DNA of 35,487 nucleotides from Nocardioides luteus (lineage in GTDB: Bacteria > Actinomycetota > Actinomycetes > Propionibacteriales > Nocardioidaceae). Below the pieces are notes generated by a model. The model was not told where the DNA came from. It saw only the letters and a list, made by a program, of their open reading frames with translations, and did not search any database. Below, piece by piece: positions 21,787-30,326 of the stretch (positions are counted from its first letter, which is position 1; the number at the start of each line of letters is the position of its first letter). The stretch covers positions 1 through 35,487 of the forward strand of contig NZ_BMRK01000033.1 in the NCBI RefSeq assembly GCF_014648595.1, given 5' to 3'. The position numbers and the translations under genes were made by a program.

Positions 21787-22548
21787 ATGAGCACGTACAC
21801 CTTCATGTCCACCGCCCCCGCCAAGCTCTTCGTCGAGTTCGAGAAGGGCAGCCTCGAGGTCGAGGCCACCGAGACCGACGAGACGGTCGTCGAGATCGAC
21901 GGCGACGACGCCGAGAGTCTGGTGGTGGAGCAGAGCGGCGACACGATCACCGTCTCAGACCCGCGCAGAGGACCGTTCGGCCGATCACGGCGCTACGAGA
22001 TCCGGGTGACCGCCCCGACCCACAGCCAGCTGCGCGCCCGCACCGGCAGCGCCGACATCGCCACCGTCGGCGTCCTGCGGGCCGCCTGGCTGCAGACGGG
22101 CTCGGGTGACGTACGGGTCGACCAGGTGACCGAGGAGTTCCAGCTCGAGTCCGGGTCGGGCGACCTCGAGGCGGACGCGCTCCACGGGCGCGCCTCGGTC
22201 AAGTCCGGCTCCGGCGACGTCCGGATCGGTACGGTCCACGACCTGCACACCAAGACCGGCTCCGGCAGCGTCGAGATCGACGAGGTCGAGGGCGACGTCA
22301 CCCACTCGACCGGGTCCGGCGACTTCGCGATCCACTCGGTCAGCGCGGGCCGGATCTCGGTGAAGGCGGCCTCGGCCGACGTACGGGTCGGGATCCCGAA
22401 CGGCACCCCGGTCTGGACCGACGTGAAAACGGTGAGCGGCCAGTGCACCAGCACTGTCCAGAGCGCTGGCGCACCGGCCGCGGGTGAGCCCTACGTCGAG
22501 CTCCGCACCACCACGGTCAGCGGTGACGTCACCCTGGTCGGGATCTGA
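21787..22548 (+). CDS. DUF4097 family beta-strand repeat protein
   Basis: A 253-residue protein made of repeated short beta strands with recurring (T/S)GSGDV/(S)GSGDL turns (LQTGSGDVRVDQVTEEFQLE, SGSGDLEADALHG, KSGSGDVRIGTVHDLHTKTG, STGSGDFAIHSVS), which form a beta-helix-like adhesin/DUF4097 fold. No signal peptide or membrane segment is present, so it is predicted cytoplasmic. AAGGAG lies 7 bases before the ATG. It follows the HicB-like gene by 89 bp, probably in one operon; the function of the pair is unknown. Confidence 0.88.
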   Translation: MSTYTFMSTAPAKLFVEFEKGSLEVEATETDETVVEIDGDDAESLVVEQSGDTITVSDPRRGPFGRSRRYEIRVTAPTHSQLRARTGSADIATVGVLRAAWLQTGSGDVRVDQVTEEFQLESGSGDLEADALHGRASVKSGSGDVRIGTVHDLHTKTGSGSVEIDEVEGDVTHSTGSGDFAIHSVSAGRISVKAASADVRVGIPNGTPVWTDVKTVSGQCTSTVQSAGAPAAGEPYVELRTTTVSGDVTLVGI

Positions 22549-22559
22549 GCCCGTACGGG

Positions 22560-22847
22560 CTAGTCGGTGTGGTCGTCGTGGTGGAGGCTCGGAGCGTCCG
22601 GCACCACCGGCTTGAGCAGACCCCAGGCGACGAAGGCCCCGCCGATGACGAGCAGCACGACCCCCGCCCAGAGGTTGGCGTTGGGTCCACCGGTCTTGTC
22701 GACCTCCGGGTCACCGAAGACACCCATCAGCAGCAGGATGATGCCGTAGACCGCGAGCAGGGCACCGATGACGTTGCGGATGTCGAAGAGCGACAGCAGC
22801 GTGCCGAGGAACCCTCTGTTCTCGGCTGTGTTCGATTCGCTAGGCAT
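22560..22847 (-). CDS. Small two-segment membrane protein, 95 aa
   Basis: A 95-residue protein with two hydrophobic segments, roughly residues 25-44 (VIGALLAVYGIILLLMGVFG) and 60-80 (WAGVVLLVIGGAFVAWGLLK), and a His/Asp-rich end (HHDDHTD). AGGAGG lies 5 bases before the ATG and overlaps the stop of the symporter gene, 11 bp upstream, so the two are co-translated. It may be an accessory subunit of the symporter, as small membrane proteins encoded directly after SSS transporters often are. No named domain is recognised. Confidence 0.85.
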   Translation of the reverse strand: MPSESNTAENRGFLGTLLSLFDIRNVIGALLAVYGIILLLMGVFGDPEVDKTGGPNANLWAGVVLLVIGGAFVAWGLLKPVVPDAPSLHHDDHTD

Positions 22848-22858
22848 CTCAGCCTCCT

Positions 22859-24604
22859 CTAGAAGATCACGTTCAGGATGATGACCAGGACCAGCGCGAC
22901 CCCGGCGAGCGGCACCGGCCGCTCGAACCACGGACGGTTCGCGTCCTCGGCGTCGACGAGGTCCTCCTTCGGGGTCTCGGAGTAGACCAGACCCTTCAGC
23001 GAGCCCTCCGGCTTGGGTCGGGTCACCAGCGAGACGACGACGCTGACCACGATGTCGACGACGAAGGCGGCACCTGCGGCCACGAACGACGCGCCCTGGC
23101 CGGTGAGCGGCAGCACGCCGACGGAGAGGCCGCCGAGGGTGCCCTCGGCGAGGATGCCGACGAGCACCGCCGCCAGGGTGCCTGCGACCAGACCCGTCCA
23201 GCCGGCCGTCGCGGTCATCCGCTTCCAGAACATACCCAGGATGAACGTCGCGAACAGCGGCGCGTTGAAGAACCCGAAGAGGGTCTGCAGGTAGTCCATG
23301 ATGTTGGAGAAGTTGGACGCCAGCACCGCGGTGAAGATCGCGATGGCGGTCGCCGCAACCGTCGCCCAGCGCCCGAGCTTCACGTAGAAGTCGTCGGGGC
23401 GGTCCTTGATGACGTACTCCTGGATGAGGTCGAAGGAGACCACCGTGTTGAACGCGGAGACGTTGGCGGCCATACCGGCCATGAACGCCGCGAGCAGACC
23501 GGTGATCGCCAGACCCAGCAGACCGTTCGGCAGCACCTCGGCCATCAGGTAGAGCAGCGAGTCGTTGTAGGTGACGCCCTCGCCCGAGGCCCCGCCTGCG
23601 ACCGACTCCCCCGCCTTCGTACGCGCGATCTCGGTGACCAGCACCGCCGCGATCATGCCGGGGAAGATGGTGATGAACGGGATGAACATCTTCGGGAACG
23701 CACCGATGATCGGCGTCTTGCGGGCCGCGCTGATCGAGTCGGCGGCCATCGCGCGCTGGACCTCGACGAAGTTGGTCGTCCAGTAGCCGAAGGAGAGCAC
23801 GAAGCCGAGACCGAACACGATGCCGACGACCGAGAGGAAGTCGGAGCCGAACCCGGTCAGCGCCGCACCGGGCCAGGAGTTGAGCTGGTCGGCGGCCGGA
23901 GCCACCGTGTCGGGGTTGGCGGAGGCGGCCTTCTCGATCTTCGAGGTCAGCCCGTCCCAGCCGCCGACGCGGTGGAGACCGAGGAGCGTCAGCGGCAGCA
24001 GCGCGGCGACGATCACGAAGAACTGCAGCACCTCGTTGTAGATCGCGGCCTTCAGACCACCGAGGGTGATGTAGGAGAGCACGATCACCGCGGCGACGAT
24101 CAGCGCCACCCACAGCGGCCACCCGAGCAGCGCGTGCACGATGGAGCCGAGCAGGTAGAGGTTGATGCCGGCGATGAGCAGCTGAGCCAGCGCGAACGAG
24201 AGCGCGTTGACCAGGTGGGCGCCGGTGCCGAAACGGCGCTTCATGAACTCGGGGACCGAGCGCACCTTCGAGCCGTAGTAGAAGGGCATCATCACGACGC
24301 CCAGGAACAGCATCGCCGGGATCGCGCCGATCCAGAAGTAGTGGACGGTCGGGAGCCCGAGCTGCGCCCCCGTCGCCGACATACCCATGATCTCGACGGC
24401 GCCGAGATTCGCTGAGATGAACGCCAGCCCGGTGACCCACGCGGGCAGGGACCTTCCGGAGAGGAAGAAGTCCACCGAGTTCGACATGCCGCGGCTGGCC
24501 AGGAAGCCGATACCGAGAACGAACGCGAAGTAGATGGCGATCAGAAGATAATCAACCGCATTGGCCTGGATCAGGGTGTCCGCGGCCTGGATGCTTCCTT
24601 GCAT
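22859..24604 (-). CDS. Sodium:solute symporter (SSS family)
   Basis: A 581-residue polytopic protein with the SSS core: N-terminal VDYLLIAIYFAFVLGIGFLA, FFLSGRSLPAWVTGLAFISA (conserved SGR-LPxW-GL block), the NLGAVEIMG segment, YITLGGLKAAIYNEVLQFFV (the GG-A--TD---- signature region) and about 13-14 membrane spans. It resembles Na+/sugar (SglT-type) members; the substrate is not determinable. AAGGG lies 8 bases before the ATG. It is 69 bp downstream of the siderophore operon and preceded by an inverted repeat, so it probably has its own promoter. A small membrane protein follows at 11 bp. Confidence 0.92.
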   Translation of the reverse strand: MQGSIQAADTLIQANAVDYLLIAIYFAFVLGIGFLASRGMSNSVDFFLSGRSLPAWVTGLAFISANLGAVEIMGMSATGAQLGLPTVHYFWIGAIPAMLFLGVVMMPFYYGSKVRSVPEFMKRRFGTGAHLVNALSFALAQLLIAGINLYLLGSIVHALLGWPLWVALIVAAVIVLSYITLGGLKAAIYNEVLQFFVIVAALLPLTLLGLHRVGGWDGLTSKIEKAASANPDTVAPAADQLNSWPGAALTGFGSDFLSVVGIVFGLGFVLSFGYWTTNFVEVQRAMAADSISAARKTPIIGAFPKMFIPFITIFPGMIAAVLVTEIARTKAGESVAGGASGEGVTYNDSLLYLMAEVLPNGLLGLAITGLLAAFMAGMAANVSAFNTVVSFDLIQEYVIKDRPDDFYVKLGRWATVAATAIAIFTAVLASNFSNIMDYLQTLFGFFNAPLFATFILGMFWKRMTATAGWTGLVAGTLAAVLVGILAEGTLGGLSVGVLPLTGQGASFVAAGAAFVVDIVVSVVVSLVTRPKPEGSLKGLVYSETPKEDLVDAEDANRPWFERPVPLAGVALVLVIILNVIF

Positions 24605-24617
24605 TCCACGACCCTTC

Positions 24618-24642
24618 TAGGTTGTTTGAGTACGTCAACCTA
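24618..24642. promoter_or_regulatory. Inverted repeat upstream of symporter gene
   Basis: TAGGTTG (24618-24624) and CAACCTA (24636-24642) are perfect inverted half sites with an 11-base spacer, 14 bp upstream of the symporter ATG and inside the gap after the siderophore-interacting protein gene. It is a candidate operator; the regulator is unknown. Confidence 0.45.
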
Positions 24643-24673
24643 ACCACGCCGCACTCGGGATTCTGCCCGCGCG

Positions 24674-25660
24674 TCACCCCTTCATCGACACGCCTTCTCG
24701 CCAGTACCCCATGAAGGCGACCTGCTTGCGCGGCATCTCGAGCTCGTTGACCAGGTGGCGCCGCAGCGCGGTGACCATCCGGGACTCGCCCGCGATCCAG
24801 GCGTACCGGCCGTCCTCGCTCGTCGCCGAGCCCTTCGCAGAGCCCTTCGCAGAGCCCTTCGCAGAACCCTTCGCGGAGCCCTTCATGGAGGCGTCGACGA
24901 GGCCGTTGGTGAGGACGGCGACCTCCTCGCCGGAGGAGGAGAAGACGGGCGTCTCCCAGAGGTTGGGGTCCTCGACCTCGACCGAGGTGACCTCCTCCGG
25001 GGTCGCCTCGAAGCCGAGGACGCTGCCGACCTCGGCCAGGGCCGGCCCGCCCACGGGCGCGCCCTCACGGGGCAGCCAGCAGACCTTCAGCCCGTCCGGC
25101 GCAGCCACCTCCTGTACGTCCTCGGCGACCGGCACCTCGAGGATGGCCGTTCCGGTGGCCTCGGCCGGCAGCGACTCCAGGATCGAGACGATCGCCGGGA
25201 CGGCCGTCTCGTCGCCGACCAGCAGCAGCCGGGACGCGTCGCCGGGAGCCCACTCGATCCCGCCGTGGTGCTCGCCGAGCTTGGGTCCGACCACGAGGAT
25301 CTCGTCGCCGGGGCGGGCCGCGCCTGCCCAGTCGGAGCCGGGACCGTGCGCGCCGGGATGGAGCACGAAGTCGACGTACAGCCGCTTCTCGATGCCCTCG
25401 CCCTGCAATGACCGGATCGTGTAGGTGCGCATCCGCGGGCGCTCGTCGTCGGGGAGGGCGAGCCATTCGGAGTACCACTCGGCGGCCGAGAAGTCGGGCA
25501 TCACCCCCGAGGCGGGCGGGAAGAGCAGCTTGATCCGCTGATCGAAGCTCGGGCCGTCGGTGCCGAAGTCGGCCAGGTCGGCGCCGACGAGCTCGATGCG
25601 GGCGAAGGACGGCGAGAGACGCTCCACGGAGCGCACCGAGACGTGGGCGAGGATGGGCAT
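24674..25660 (-). CDS. Siderophore-interacting protein (FAD-binding ferric-siderophore reductase)
   Basis: A 328-residue SIP-family protein. The FAD-binding motif RTYTIR is at residues 78-83, and the downstream NAD(P)H-binding region starts at LLLVGDETAVPAI; the C-terminus YAWIAGESRMVTALRRHLVN followed by MGYWREG is the family end. It reduces and releases iron from imported ferric siderophores. Start ATG 25660 follows the ATPase stop by one base, with GGAG inside that gene's last codons (translational coupling). Unusual feature: residues ~258-277 are (M)KGSA repeats from a 12-bp tandem repeat inserted in the second domain, which lengthens the protein relative to the usual ~260-290 aa. Last gene of the iron uptake operon. 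Confidence 0.93.
   Translation of the reverse strand: MPILAHVSVRSVERLSPSFARIELVGADLADFGTDGPSFDQRIKLLFPPASGVMPDFSAAEWYSEWLALPDDERPRMRTYTIRSLQGEGIEKRLYVDFVLHPGAHGPGSDWAGAARPGDEILVVGPKLGEHHGGIEWAPGDASRLLLVGDETAVPAIVSILESLPAEATGTAILEVPVAEDVQEVAAPDGLKVCWLPREGAPVGGPALAEVGSVLGFEATPEEVTSVEVEDPNLWETPVFSSSGEEVAVLTNGLVDASMKGSAKGSAKGSAKGSAKGSATSEDGRYAWIAGESRMVTALRRHLVNELEMPRKQVAFMGYWREGVSMKG
24829..24888. repeat. In-frame 12-bp tandem repeat within siderophore-interacting protein gene
   Basis: Five units of AGCCCTTCGCAG-type sequence (units 1-3 identical, units 4-5 diverged by one to three bases) encode consecutive KGSA units. Copy-number change would keep the frame and alter linker length. Confidence 0.85.
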
Positions 25661-25661
25661 G

Positions 25662-26495
25662 TCAGGCTCCTTGGGCGTGGGGGTGAACGACCGGCCGGTG
25701 GTGACGTCCGATGGGGACGACCAGCGGGGTGCCCGAGACTGGATCCGGGATGACCTGGGCTTCCAGGCCGAAGACCTCCTCGACGCGGTCGACGGTGACC
25801 ACCTCGGAGGGCTTGCCGGTGGCGGCGACCTTGCCGCCGCTCATCGCGATCAGGTGGTCGGCGTAGCGCGCGGCCAGGTTGAGGTCGTGGAGCACCATCA
25901 CCACGGTGGTGCCGCGCGAGGAGCGCAGACCGTGGAGCAGGTCGAGCAGGTCGATCTGGTGGGCGACGTCGAGGAACGTGGTCGGCTCGTCGAGGAGGAG
26001 CAGGTCGGTCTTCTGGGCGAGCGCCATCGCCACCCAGACCCGCTGCCGCTGGCCGCCGGAGAGCTCGTCGACGACGCGGTCGGCGAGGTCGAGCGTGTTG
26101 GTCAGCTCGAGGGCCTCGGCGACGGCGGCGTCGTCGTCGGGAGACCAGCGCTGCAGCGCGCCGCGGTGGGGCTGACGGCCGCGGCCGACCAGGTCGACGA
26201 CGGTGATGCCCTCGGGTGCGATCGGCGACTGCGGCATCAGACCGAGGGTCTTGGCCACCGCGCGGGTGGGCTGCTTGTGGACCGCCTTGCCGTCGAGGAC
26301 GACCTGCCCGGACATCGGGCGCAGCAGCCGCGCCATCCCGCGCAGCAGGGTCGACTTCCCGCAGCCGTTGGCGCCGACGATCACGGTGGTCAGGCCGTCA
26401 GGGATCTCCAGAGAGACCTCGTCGACGACGACGGCGTCGCCCCCGTAGCCGAGGCTCACGCTCTCTGCGGCAAGTCTCATCTGGCCCTCTTTCAT
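25662..26495 (-). CDS. Iron-siderophore ABC transporter ATP-binding protein
   Basis: A 277-residue FecE/FepC-type ATPase. Walker A is GANGCGKST, the Q-loop is near MPQSPIAP, the ABC signature is LSGGQRQRVW, Walker B is LLLLDEPTTFLD and the H-loop is VLHD. It energises import through the two permeases upstream. The start at 26495 overlaps the permease stop (ATGA); ATG 26480 (MRLAAES), preceded by GAGGG, is an alternative. It is coupled to the SIP gene by a one-base gap. Confidence 0.94.
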   Translation of the reverse strand: MKEGQMRLAAESVSLGYGGDAVVVDEVSLEIPDGLTTVIVGANGCGKSTLLRGMARLLRPMSGQVVLDGKAVHKQPTRAVAKTLGLMPQSPIAPEGITVVDLVGRGRQPHRGALQRWSPDDDAAVAEALELTNTLDLADRVVDELSGGQRQRVWVAMALAQKTDLLLLDEPTTFLDVAHQIDLLDLLHGLRSSRGTTVVMVLHDLNLAARYADHLIAMSGGKVAATGKPSEVVTVDRVEEVFGLEAQVIPDPVSGTPLVVPIGRHHRPVVHPHAQGA

Positions 26496-27523
26496 GACTT
26501 CCTTCCGGCCCGCCCGCTGGCGAGCAACCACAACAGGAACGGCGCCCCGAACGCACCGGTGACGACACCGACCGGGAGGTTGGTGCCGGAGAACCCGTAG
26601 GCCGCGACGTAGTCGGCCCCGACCATCACGACCGCACCGACCAGGGCGGCGCCCAGGAGTGTCGTACGCCCGCCGTTGAGCACCCGGGCGATCGGCCCGG
26701 CCACGAACGCGACGAAGGCGACCGGACCGGTCGCGGCGACCGCCAGCGCGCACAGCAGCACGGCCAGCAGGAGCAGCATGTCGGCATAGCGGTGGGTGAC
26801 GCCGAGCGCGCTGGCGACGTCGGGTCCGAGCTCGAGCACGCGTTGGGACTTCACCGTCCAGGCGACCAGCGGGAGCAGGACCACCAGGCCGGCGAGCAGC
26901 ATCCGGATCGTCGGCCAGGCCGCCGAGTTGAGGCTGCCGGTGATCCAGCGGAGGGCGAGCTGGGCGTCGTACTCGTTGGCGCGGGTGAACAGGTACTGGA
27001 TCACCGCGATCAGCCCCGCGGCTGCGGTGACTCCGACGAGCACCAGCCGGTAGCCGCCGTCGCTGCCGGCCACCACTCGGATCGCCAGGGCGGTGAGCAC
27101 GGCACCGACGACCCCGGCGACCGGGAGGGCCGACCCGTTCAGCGAGAGCACCACGATCGAGAAGACCGCGGCAGCGCTCGCGCCCAGCGAGATGCCGAGC
27201 ATGTCGGGGCTGGCGAGCGGGTTGCGGAGGGTGGACTGGAAGATCGCGCCCGCGGTGCCGAACGCGACACCGGCCAGCACGGCGAGCACCGCCCGCGGCA
27301 GCTTCGACTCCATCAGGATGAAGGTCGCGCCGGGGATCTCCTCGCCGCCGAGGATCCGGAAGAAGTCGGGCAGCGTGATGATGTAGTCGCCGACGAGCAC
27401 GCGGAGCGCGAACAGCCCGAACAGGATGGCGCCCAGGCCGCCGGCCACGGCGATCAGCCGCCGTCGTGGGGCGCGCCGGGCGCTGCGTACGACTGCGGCG
27501 GGGTCGATCGACTGCACGGTCAT
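26492..27523 (-). CDS. Iron-siderophore ABC transporter permease (FecCD family), second
   Basis: A 343-residue permease with about 9-10 membrane segments and typical FecCD blocks (LPRAVLAVLAGVAFGTAGAI, QSTLRNPLASPDMLGISLGA, GPVAFVAFVAGPIARVLNG, GTNLPVGVVTGAFGAPFLLW). Residues 1-25 are a cytoplasmic Arg-rich leader. ATG 27523 overlaps the stop of the first permease gene by ATGA, and its own stop overlaps the ATPase start the same way. It forms a heterodimeric channel with the 27520-28551 protein. Confidence 0.94.
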   Translation of the reverse strand: MTVQSIDPAAVVRSARRAPRRRLIAVAGGLGAILFGLFALRVLVGDYIITLPDFFRILGGEEIPGATFILMESKLPRAVLAVLAGVAFGTAGAIFQSTLRNPLASPDMLGISLGASAAAVFSIVVLSLNGSALPVAGVVGAVLTALAIRVVAGSDGGYRLVLVGVTAAAGLIAVIQYLFTRANEYDAQLALRWITGSLNSAAWPTIRMLLAGLVVLLPLVAWTVKSQRVLELGPDVASALGVTHRYADMLLLLAVLLCALAVAATGPVAFVAFVAGPIARVLNGGRTTLLGAALVGAVVMVGADYVAAYGFSGTNLPVGVVTGAFGAPFLLWLLASGRAGRKS

Positions 27524-28551
27524 AGCCCGGCCATCCGTCCGCGGCGGAGGAAGAAGACGAAGACGGGTACGCCGACGACGGCTGCCATCACGCCGACCTG
27601 GATCTCGGAGGGCGGCCAGATGACCCGGCCGACCACGTCCGCCATCAAGGTGAGCGCCGCGCCGAAGCCGGCCGAGAGCGGGAGCACCCGGGTGTAGGCC
27701 GAGCCGACCATGACCCGGACCATGTGGGGGACGATCAGGCCGATGAAGCCGATCGGGCCGCAGAGCGCGGTCGCGGTGCCGGTGAGGAGCACGACGCCGA
27801 GGCCGATGACGGCGCGGTCGATGCCGGTGCGGCGGCCGAGGCCGCGCGCGAGGTCGTCGCCGAGGGCGAGGGTGTCGAGGGTGCGAGCCCCGCCGAGGGT
27901 CAGCAGCGCGCCGACCGCGAGGAAGGGCAGGCCGGTCATGATGATGTCCCAGCCGCGACCACCGATGGTGCCGACCTGCCAGAGCCGGATCACGTCGAAG
28001 GTGACCTTGTCGGTGAGCAGGACGGCGGTGGTCCACGAGGTGACGCCGGCGGCGACCGCCGCGCCCGCCAGGACGAGCTTGGCGGGCGTCGCACCGCCGG
28101 CGCCGAAGGAGGCGACCGTGTGCACGAGCACCGCGGCCACCGCTGCACCGGCGAAGCCGAACCAGAGGTAGGAGCTCAGCGAGCCGATGCCGAAGACCGA
28201 GACCGCCAGCACCATCGCGAAGGTGGCCCCGGAGTTGAGGCCGAGAAGGCCCGGGTCGGCCAGCGGGTTGCGGGTCAGCCCCTGCAGACAGGCGCCGGAG
28301 AGCGCCAGCGCCGCACCGGCCAGCAGGCCGAGCACGGTGCGCGGCATCCTGGTCTGCAGGATGCCCTGGCCGACGCTCCCGTCACGCCACAGGTCGAGCG
28401 GGGAGACGAGCTTCGCCCCGATCAGCATCGAGGCGACGACGGCGACCAGGACGACGCCGAGAAGCAGGAGCGCGACCCGCGACGTCGACGACCGGCCCCG
28501 GCCGCGCGGATCCGCGGCCGGGACTCGGTTGAGCGTCGTCGTGAGGGTCAC
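27520..28551 (-). CDS. Iron-siderophore ABC transporter permease (FecCD family), first
   Basis: A 343-residue FecCD-family permease with family blocks RMPRTVLGLLAGAALALSGA, CLQGLTRNPLADPGLLGLNS, GPIGFIGLIVPHMVRVMVG and VGVPVFVFFLRRGRM. The start is GTG at 28551, overlapping the binding-protein stop (GTGA). It pairs with the second permease in the same operon. Confidence 0.94.
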   Translation of the reverse strand: MTLTTTLNRVPAADPRGRGRSSTSRVALLLLGVVLVAVVASMLIGAKLVSPLDLWRDGSVGQGILQTRMPRTVLGLLAGAALALSGACLQGLTRNPLADPGLLGLNSGATFAMVLAVSVFGIGSLSSYLWFGFAGAAVAAVLVHTVASFGAGGATPAKLVLAGAAVAAGVTSWTTAVLLTDKVTFDVIRLWQVGTIGGRGWDIIMTGLPFLAVGALLTLGGARTLDTLALGDDLARGLGRRTGIDRAVIGLGVVLLTGTATALCGPIGFIGLIVPHMVRVMVGSAYTRVLPLSAGFGAALTLMADVVGRVIWPPSEIQVGVMAAVVGVPVFVFFLRRGRMAGL

Positions 28552-29579
28552 TGACCCTCGAGTGCCTTGACGATGCCCGGGACGAACTCATCGATGGCGT
28601 AGGGCACCGACAGCGGCGTCGGGATCCCCGCGGCGAGCGAGGCGACGTTGTCGGTCGAGGCCCACATGTGACCGTTCTTGATCGCGGGGATCTGACCGAT
28701 CAGCTTGTCGTTGGCGAACGTCTCGGCGTCCTTCTCCTCCACCGCGTAGGTGAACAGGAAGTCGGACTCGAGCTCGCTAGCCTTCTCCGCGGAGACCTGA
28801 GCGAAGAACTCGCCCTCCTTGGTGTTCTTCTCCACGACCGGCGCGTTCTCCATGCCCAGGTCGGTGAGGAAGTCGGGGCGGGCGTCCTCGGCCGTGTAGA
28901 ACGGGATCTGGGAGAGGTCGGCGGTCGCCAGCGAGGCCCAGATGAAGGTCTTGCCCTGGATCTCCGGGGTGTCCTTCTTGGCGTCCTCGAAGAGCTTCTC
29001 GGTGTCGTCCTCGACCTCGTCGGCCAGCTTGTTGCGGCCGGTGGCCTGGCCGACCATCTCGAGCGAGTCCTCCCACTCGGTGGCCCACGGCTGCTCCGGG
29101 TAGGCGACGACCGGCGCGATCTCGGAGAGCTTCTTGTACTCCTCCTCGGTGATGCCGGAGTAGGTCGCCAGGATCACGTCAGGGGTCTGCTTGGCGACCT
29201 CGTCGACCGGGACGGCGTCGGTCTGGTCGAGGATCGCCGGCATCTTGGCGTCGAGCTCCTCGAGCTTCTTGTCGAACCATGGCGTCGTGCCGTCCTCGTC
29301 ACCACCCCAGGTGACCTTGGGGATGCTGACGGGCACGACGCCCAGCGACAGGAGCATGTCGGCGTCGTTGACGCCGACGACGGAGACGCGCTTGGGCTCC
29401 TTCTCGATCGTGGTCTCGCCGAATGCGTGCTTGATGGTCACCGGGAAGGCGCCCGAGTCTGCCTTCGAGGTGGACTCCTGGCCGGAGTCGGCGGAGTCGG
29501 TGGAGCCGGTGCTGCAGGCAGCGAGGCCGGACACAGCGAGCGCGGTGCTCGCTGCGAAGAGAACGGAACGACGGATCAC
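28548..29579 (-). CDS. Iron-siderophore ABC transporter substrate-binding lipoprotein
   Basis: A 343-residue FepB/FecB-type periplasmic-binding lipoprotein. The signal peptide ends in the lipobox VSGLAAC, so Cys anchors it outside the membrane, followed by a Ser/Asp-rich linker. The binding fold includes IKHAFGETTIEKEPKRVSVV, GVNDADMLLSLGVVPVSIP, and DVILATYSGITEEEYKKLSE. GTG 29579 (IRRSVLF) is chosen because GAGG lies 8 bases upstream; the frame is open to 29588 (GTG). It begins the five-gene uptake operon, with an IdeR/DtxR-like box 27 bp upstream, so iron repression is expected. The siderophore bound is not known. Confidence 0.93.
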   Translation of the reverse strand: MIRRSVLFAASTALAVSGLAACSTGSTDSADSGQESTSKADSGAFPVTIKHAFGETTIEKEPKRVSVVGVNDADMLLSLGVVPVSIPKVTWGGDEDGTTPWFDKKLEELDAKMPAILDQTDAVPVDEVAKQTPDVILATYSGITEEEYKKLSEIAPVVAYPEQPWATEWEDSLEMVGQATGRNKLADEVEDDTEKLFEDAKKDTPEIQGKTFIWASLATADLSQIPFYTAEDARPDFLTDLGMENAPVVEKNTKEGEFFAQVSAEKASELESDFLFTYAVEEKDAETFANDKLIGQIPAIKNGHMWASTDNVASLAAGIPTPLSVPYAIDEFVPGIVKALEGQ

Positions 29580-29605
29580 GTGGACCACCTCGGGTTAGGC
29601 AATGC

Positions 29606-29624
29606 TTAGTTAGGACAGCCTAAA
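29606..29624. promoter_or_regulatory. IdeR/DtxR-type iron box
   Basis: TTAGTTAGGACAGCCTAAA fits the 19-bp DtxR/IdeR palindrome, with the conserved outer TTAG/CTAA bases and most inner positions. It lies just upstream of the siderophore binding-protein gene, and a further TTAGGC occurs at 29595-29600. Repression by the iron-loaded regulator is inferred from family knowledge. Confidence 0.75.
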
Positions 29625-29678
29625 CACATTTCGCCTTCCCTGAGGCATCGCCCCCGGATTTGGACGCGGGGTGGACGA

Positions 29679-30281
29679 TCAGGGCCGCACGAACGCCTTC
29701 CGCTCAGCCTCGACCCGGTCGCGGATCACGCAGTCCAGGGAATGGTCGTTGATGATCCCCATCGACTGCATGAACGCGTACATCGTGGTCGGGCCGACGA
29801 ACTTCCAGCCCCGCTTCTTCAGGTCCTTGGAGAGGCTGACGGAGGCGGGCGAGGTGGCCACCACCTCCGGGATCTTCAGCGGCTCGGGCTCGAAGTCCCA
29901 GACGTACGCAGCCAGCGACCCGCGCTCCTCGACGAGCTCGACCGCGCGGCGGGCGTTGTTGATCGCGGCCTCGATCTTGCCGCGGTGGCGGATGATCCGG
30001 GCGTCCCGCAGGAGGCGCTCGACGTCGCTCTCGTCGAACTCGGCCACCTGGTGGAAGTCGAAGCCCGCGAAGTCCTCGCGGAACGCAGGCCGCTTGTTGA
30101 GGATCGTGCGCCACGACAGACCGCTCTGGAAGCCCTCCAGGCAGATCTTCTCGAAGAGCCGCACGTCGCCGCCGGTCGGGAAGCCCCACTCGGTGTCGTG
30201 GTAGTCCAGGAACTCCGGCGCCCCGCCGGCCCAGGCACAACGTGTCTGGCCGTCGGGAGCCAGGAACGGTGTCTCACTCAT
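29679..30281 (-). CDS. tag: DNA-3-methyladenine glycosylase I
   Basis: A 200-residue Tag-family glycosylase, normal length. Family blocks: RCAWAGGAPEFLDYHDTEWG (zinc Cys and His), FEKICLEGFQSGLSWRTILN, the RNARRAVEL region, GPTTMYAFMQSMGIINDH and HSLDC (second zinc His/Cys). It removes 3-methyladenine from alkylated DNA in base-excision repair. ATG 30281 has AAGG 8 bases upstream; the frame extends to 30305 without a better site. It stands alone, after the XRE-type gene on the same strand. Confidence 0.95.
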   Translation of the reverse strand: MSETPFLAPDGQTRCAWAGGAPEFLDYHDTEWGFPTGGDVRLFEKICLEGFQSGLSWRTILNKRPAFREDFAGFDFHQVAEFDESDVERLLRDARIIRHRGKIEAAINNARRAVELVEERGSLAAYVWDFEPEPLKIPEVVATSPASVSLSKDLKKRGWKFVGPTTMYAFMQSMGIINDHSLDCVIRDRVEAERKAFVRP

Positions 30282-30326
30282 CCAACCGACCTTAGCCGCG
30301 ACCACCGACAGCGTCCTCTCGCAGCA

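Noticed and set aside
21116-22548. A HicAB toxin-antitoxin system
   Set aside because: The HicB-like protein is present but no short HicA-like double-stranded-RNA-binding toxin gene is found on either side; the neighbour is a DUF4097 protein.
22560-24440. A 626-codon minus-strand frame across the symporter and small membrane protein genes
   Set aside because: Only its last ~95 codons are real (the small membrane protein); the rest is the wrong frame of the symporter gene.
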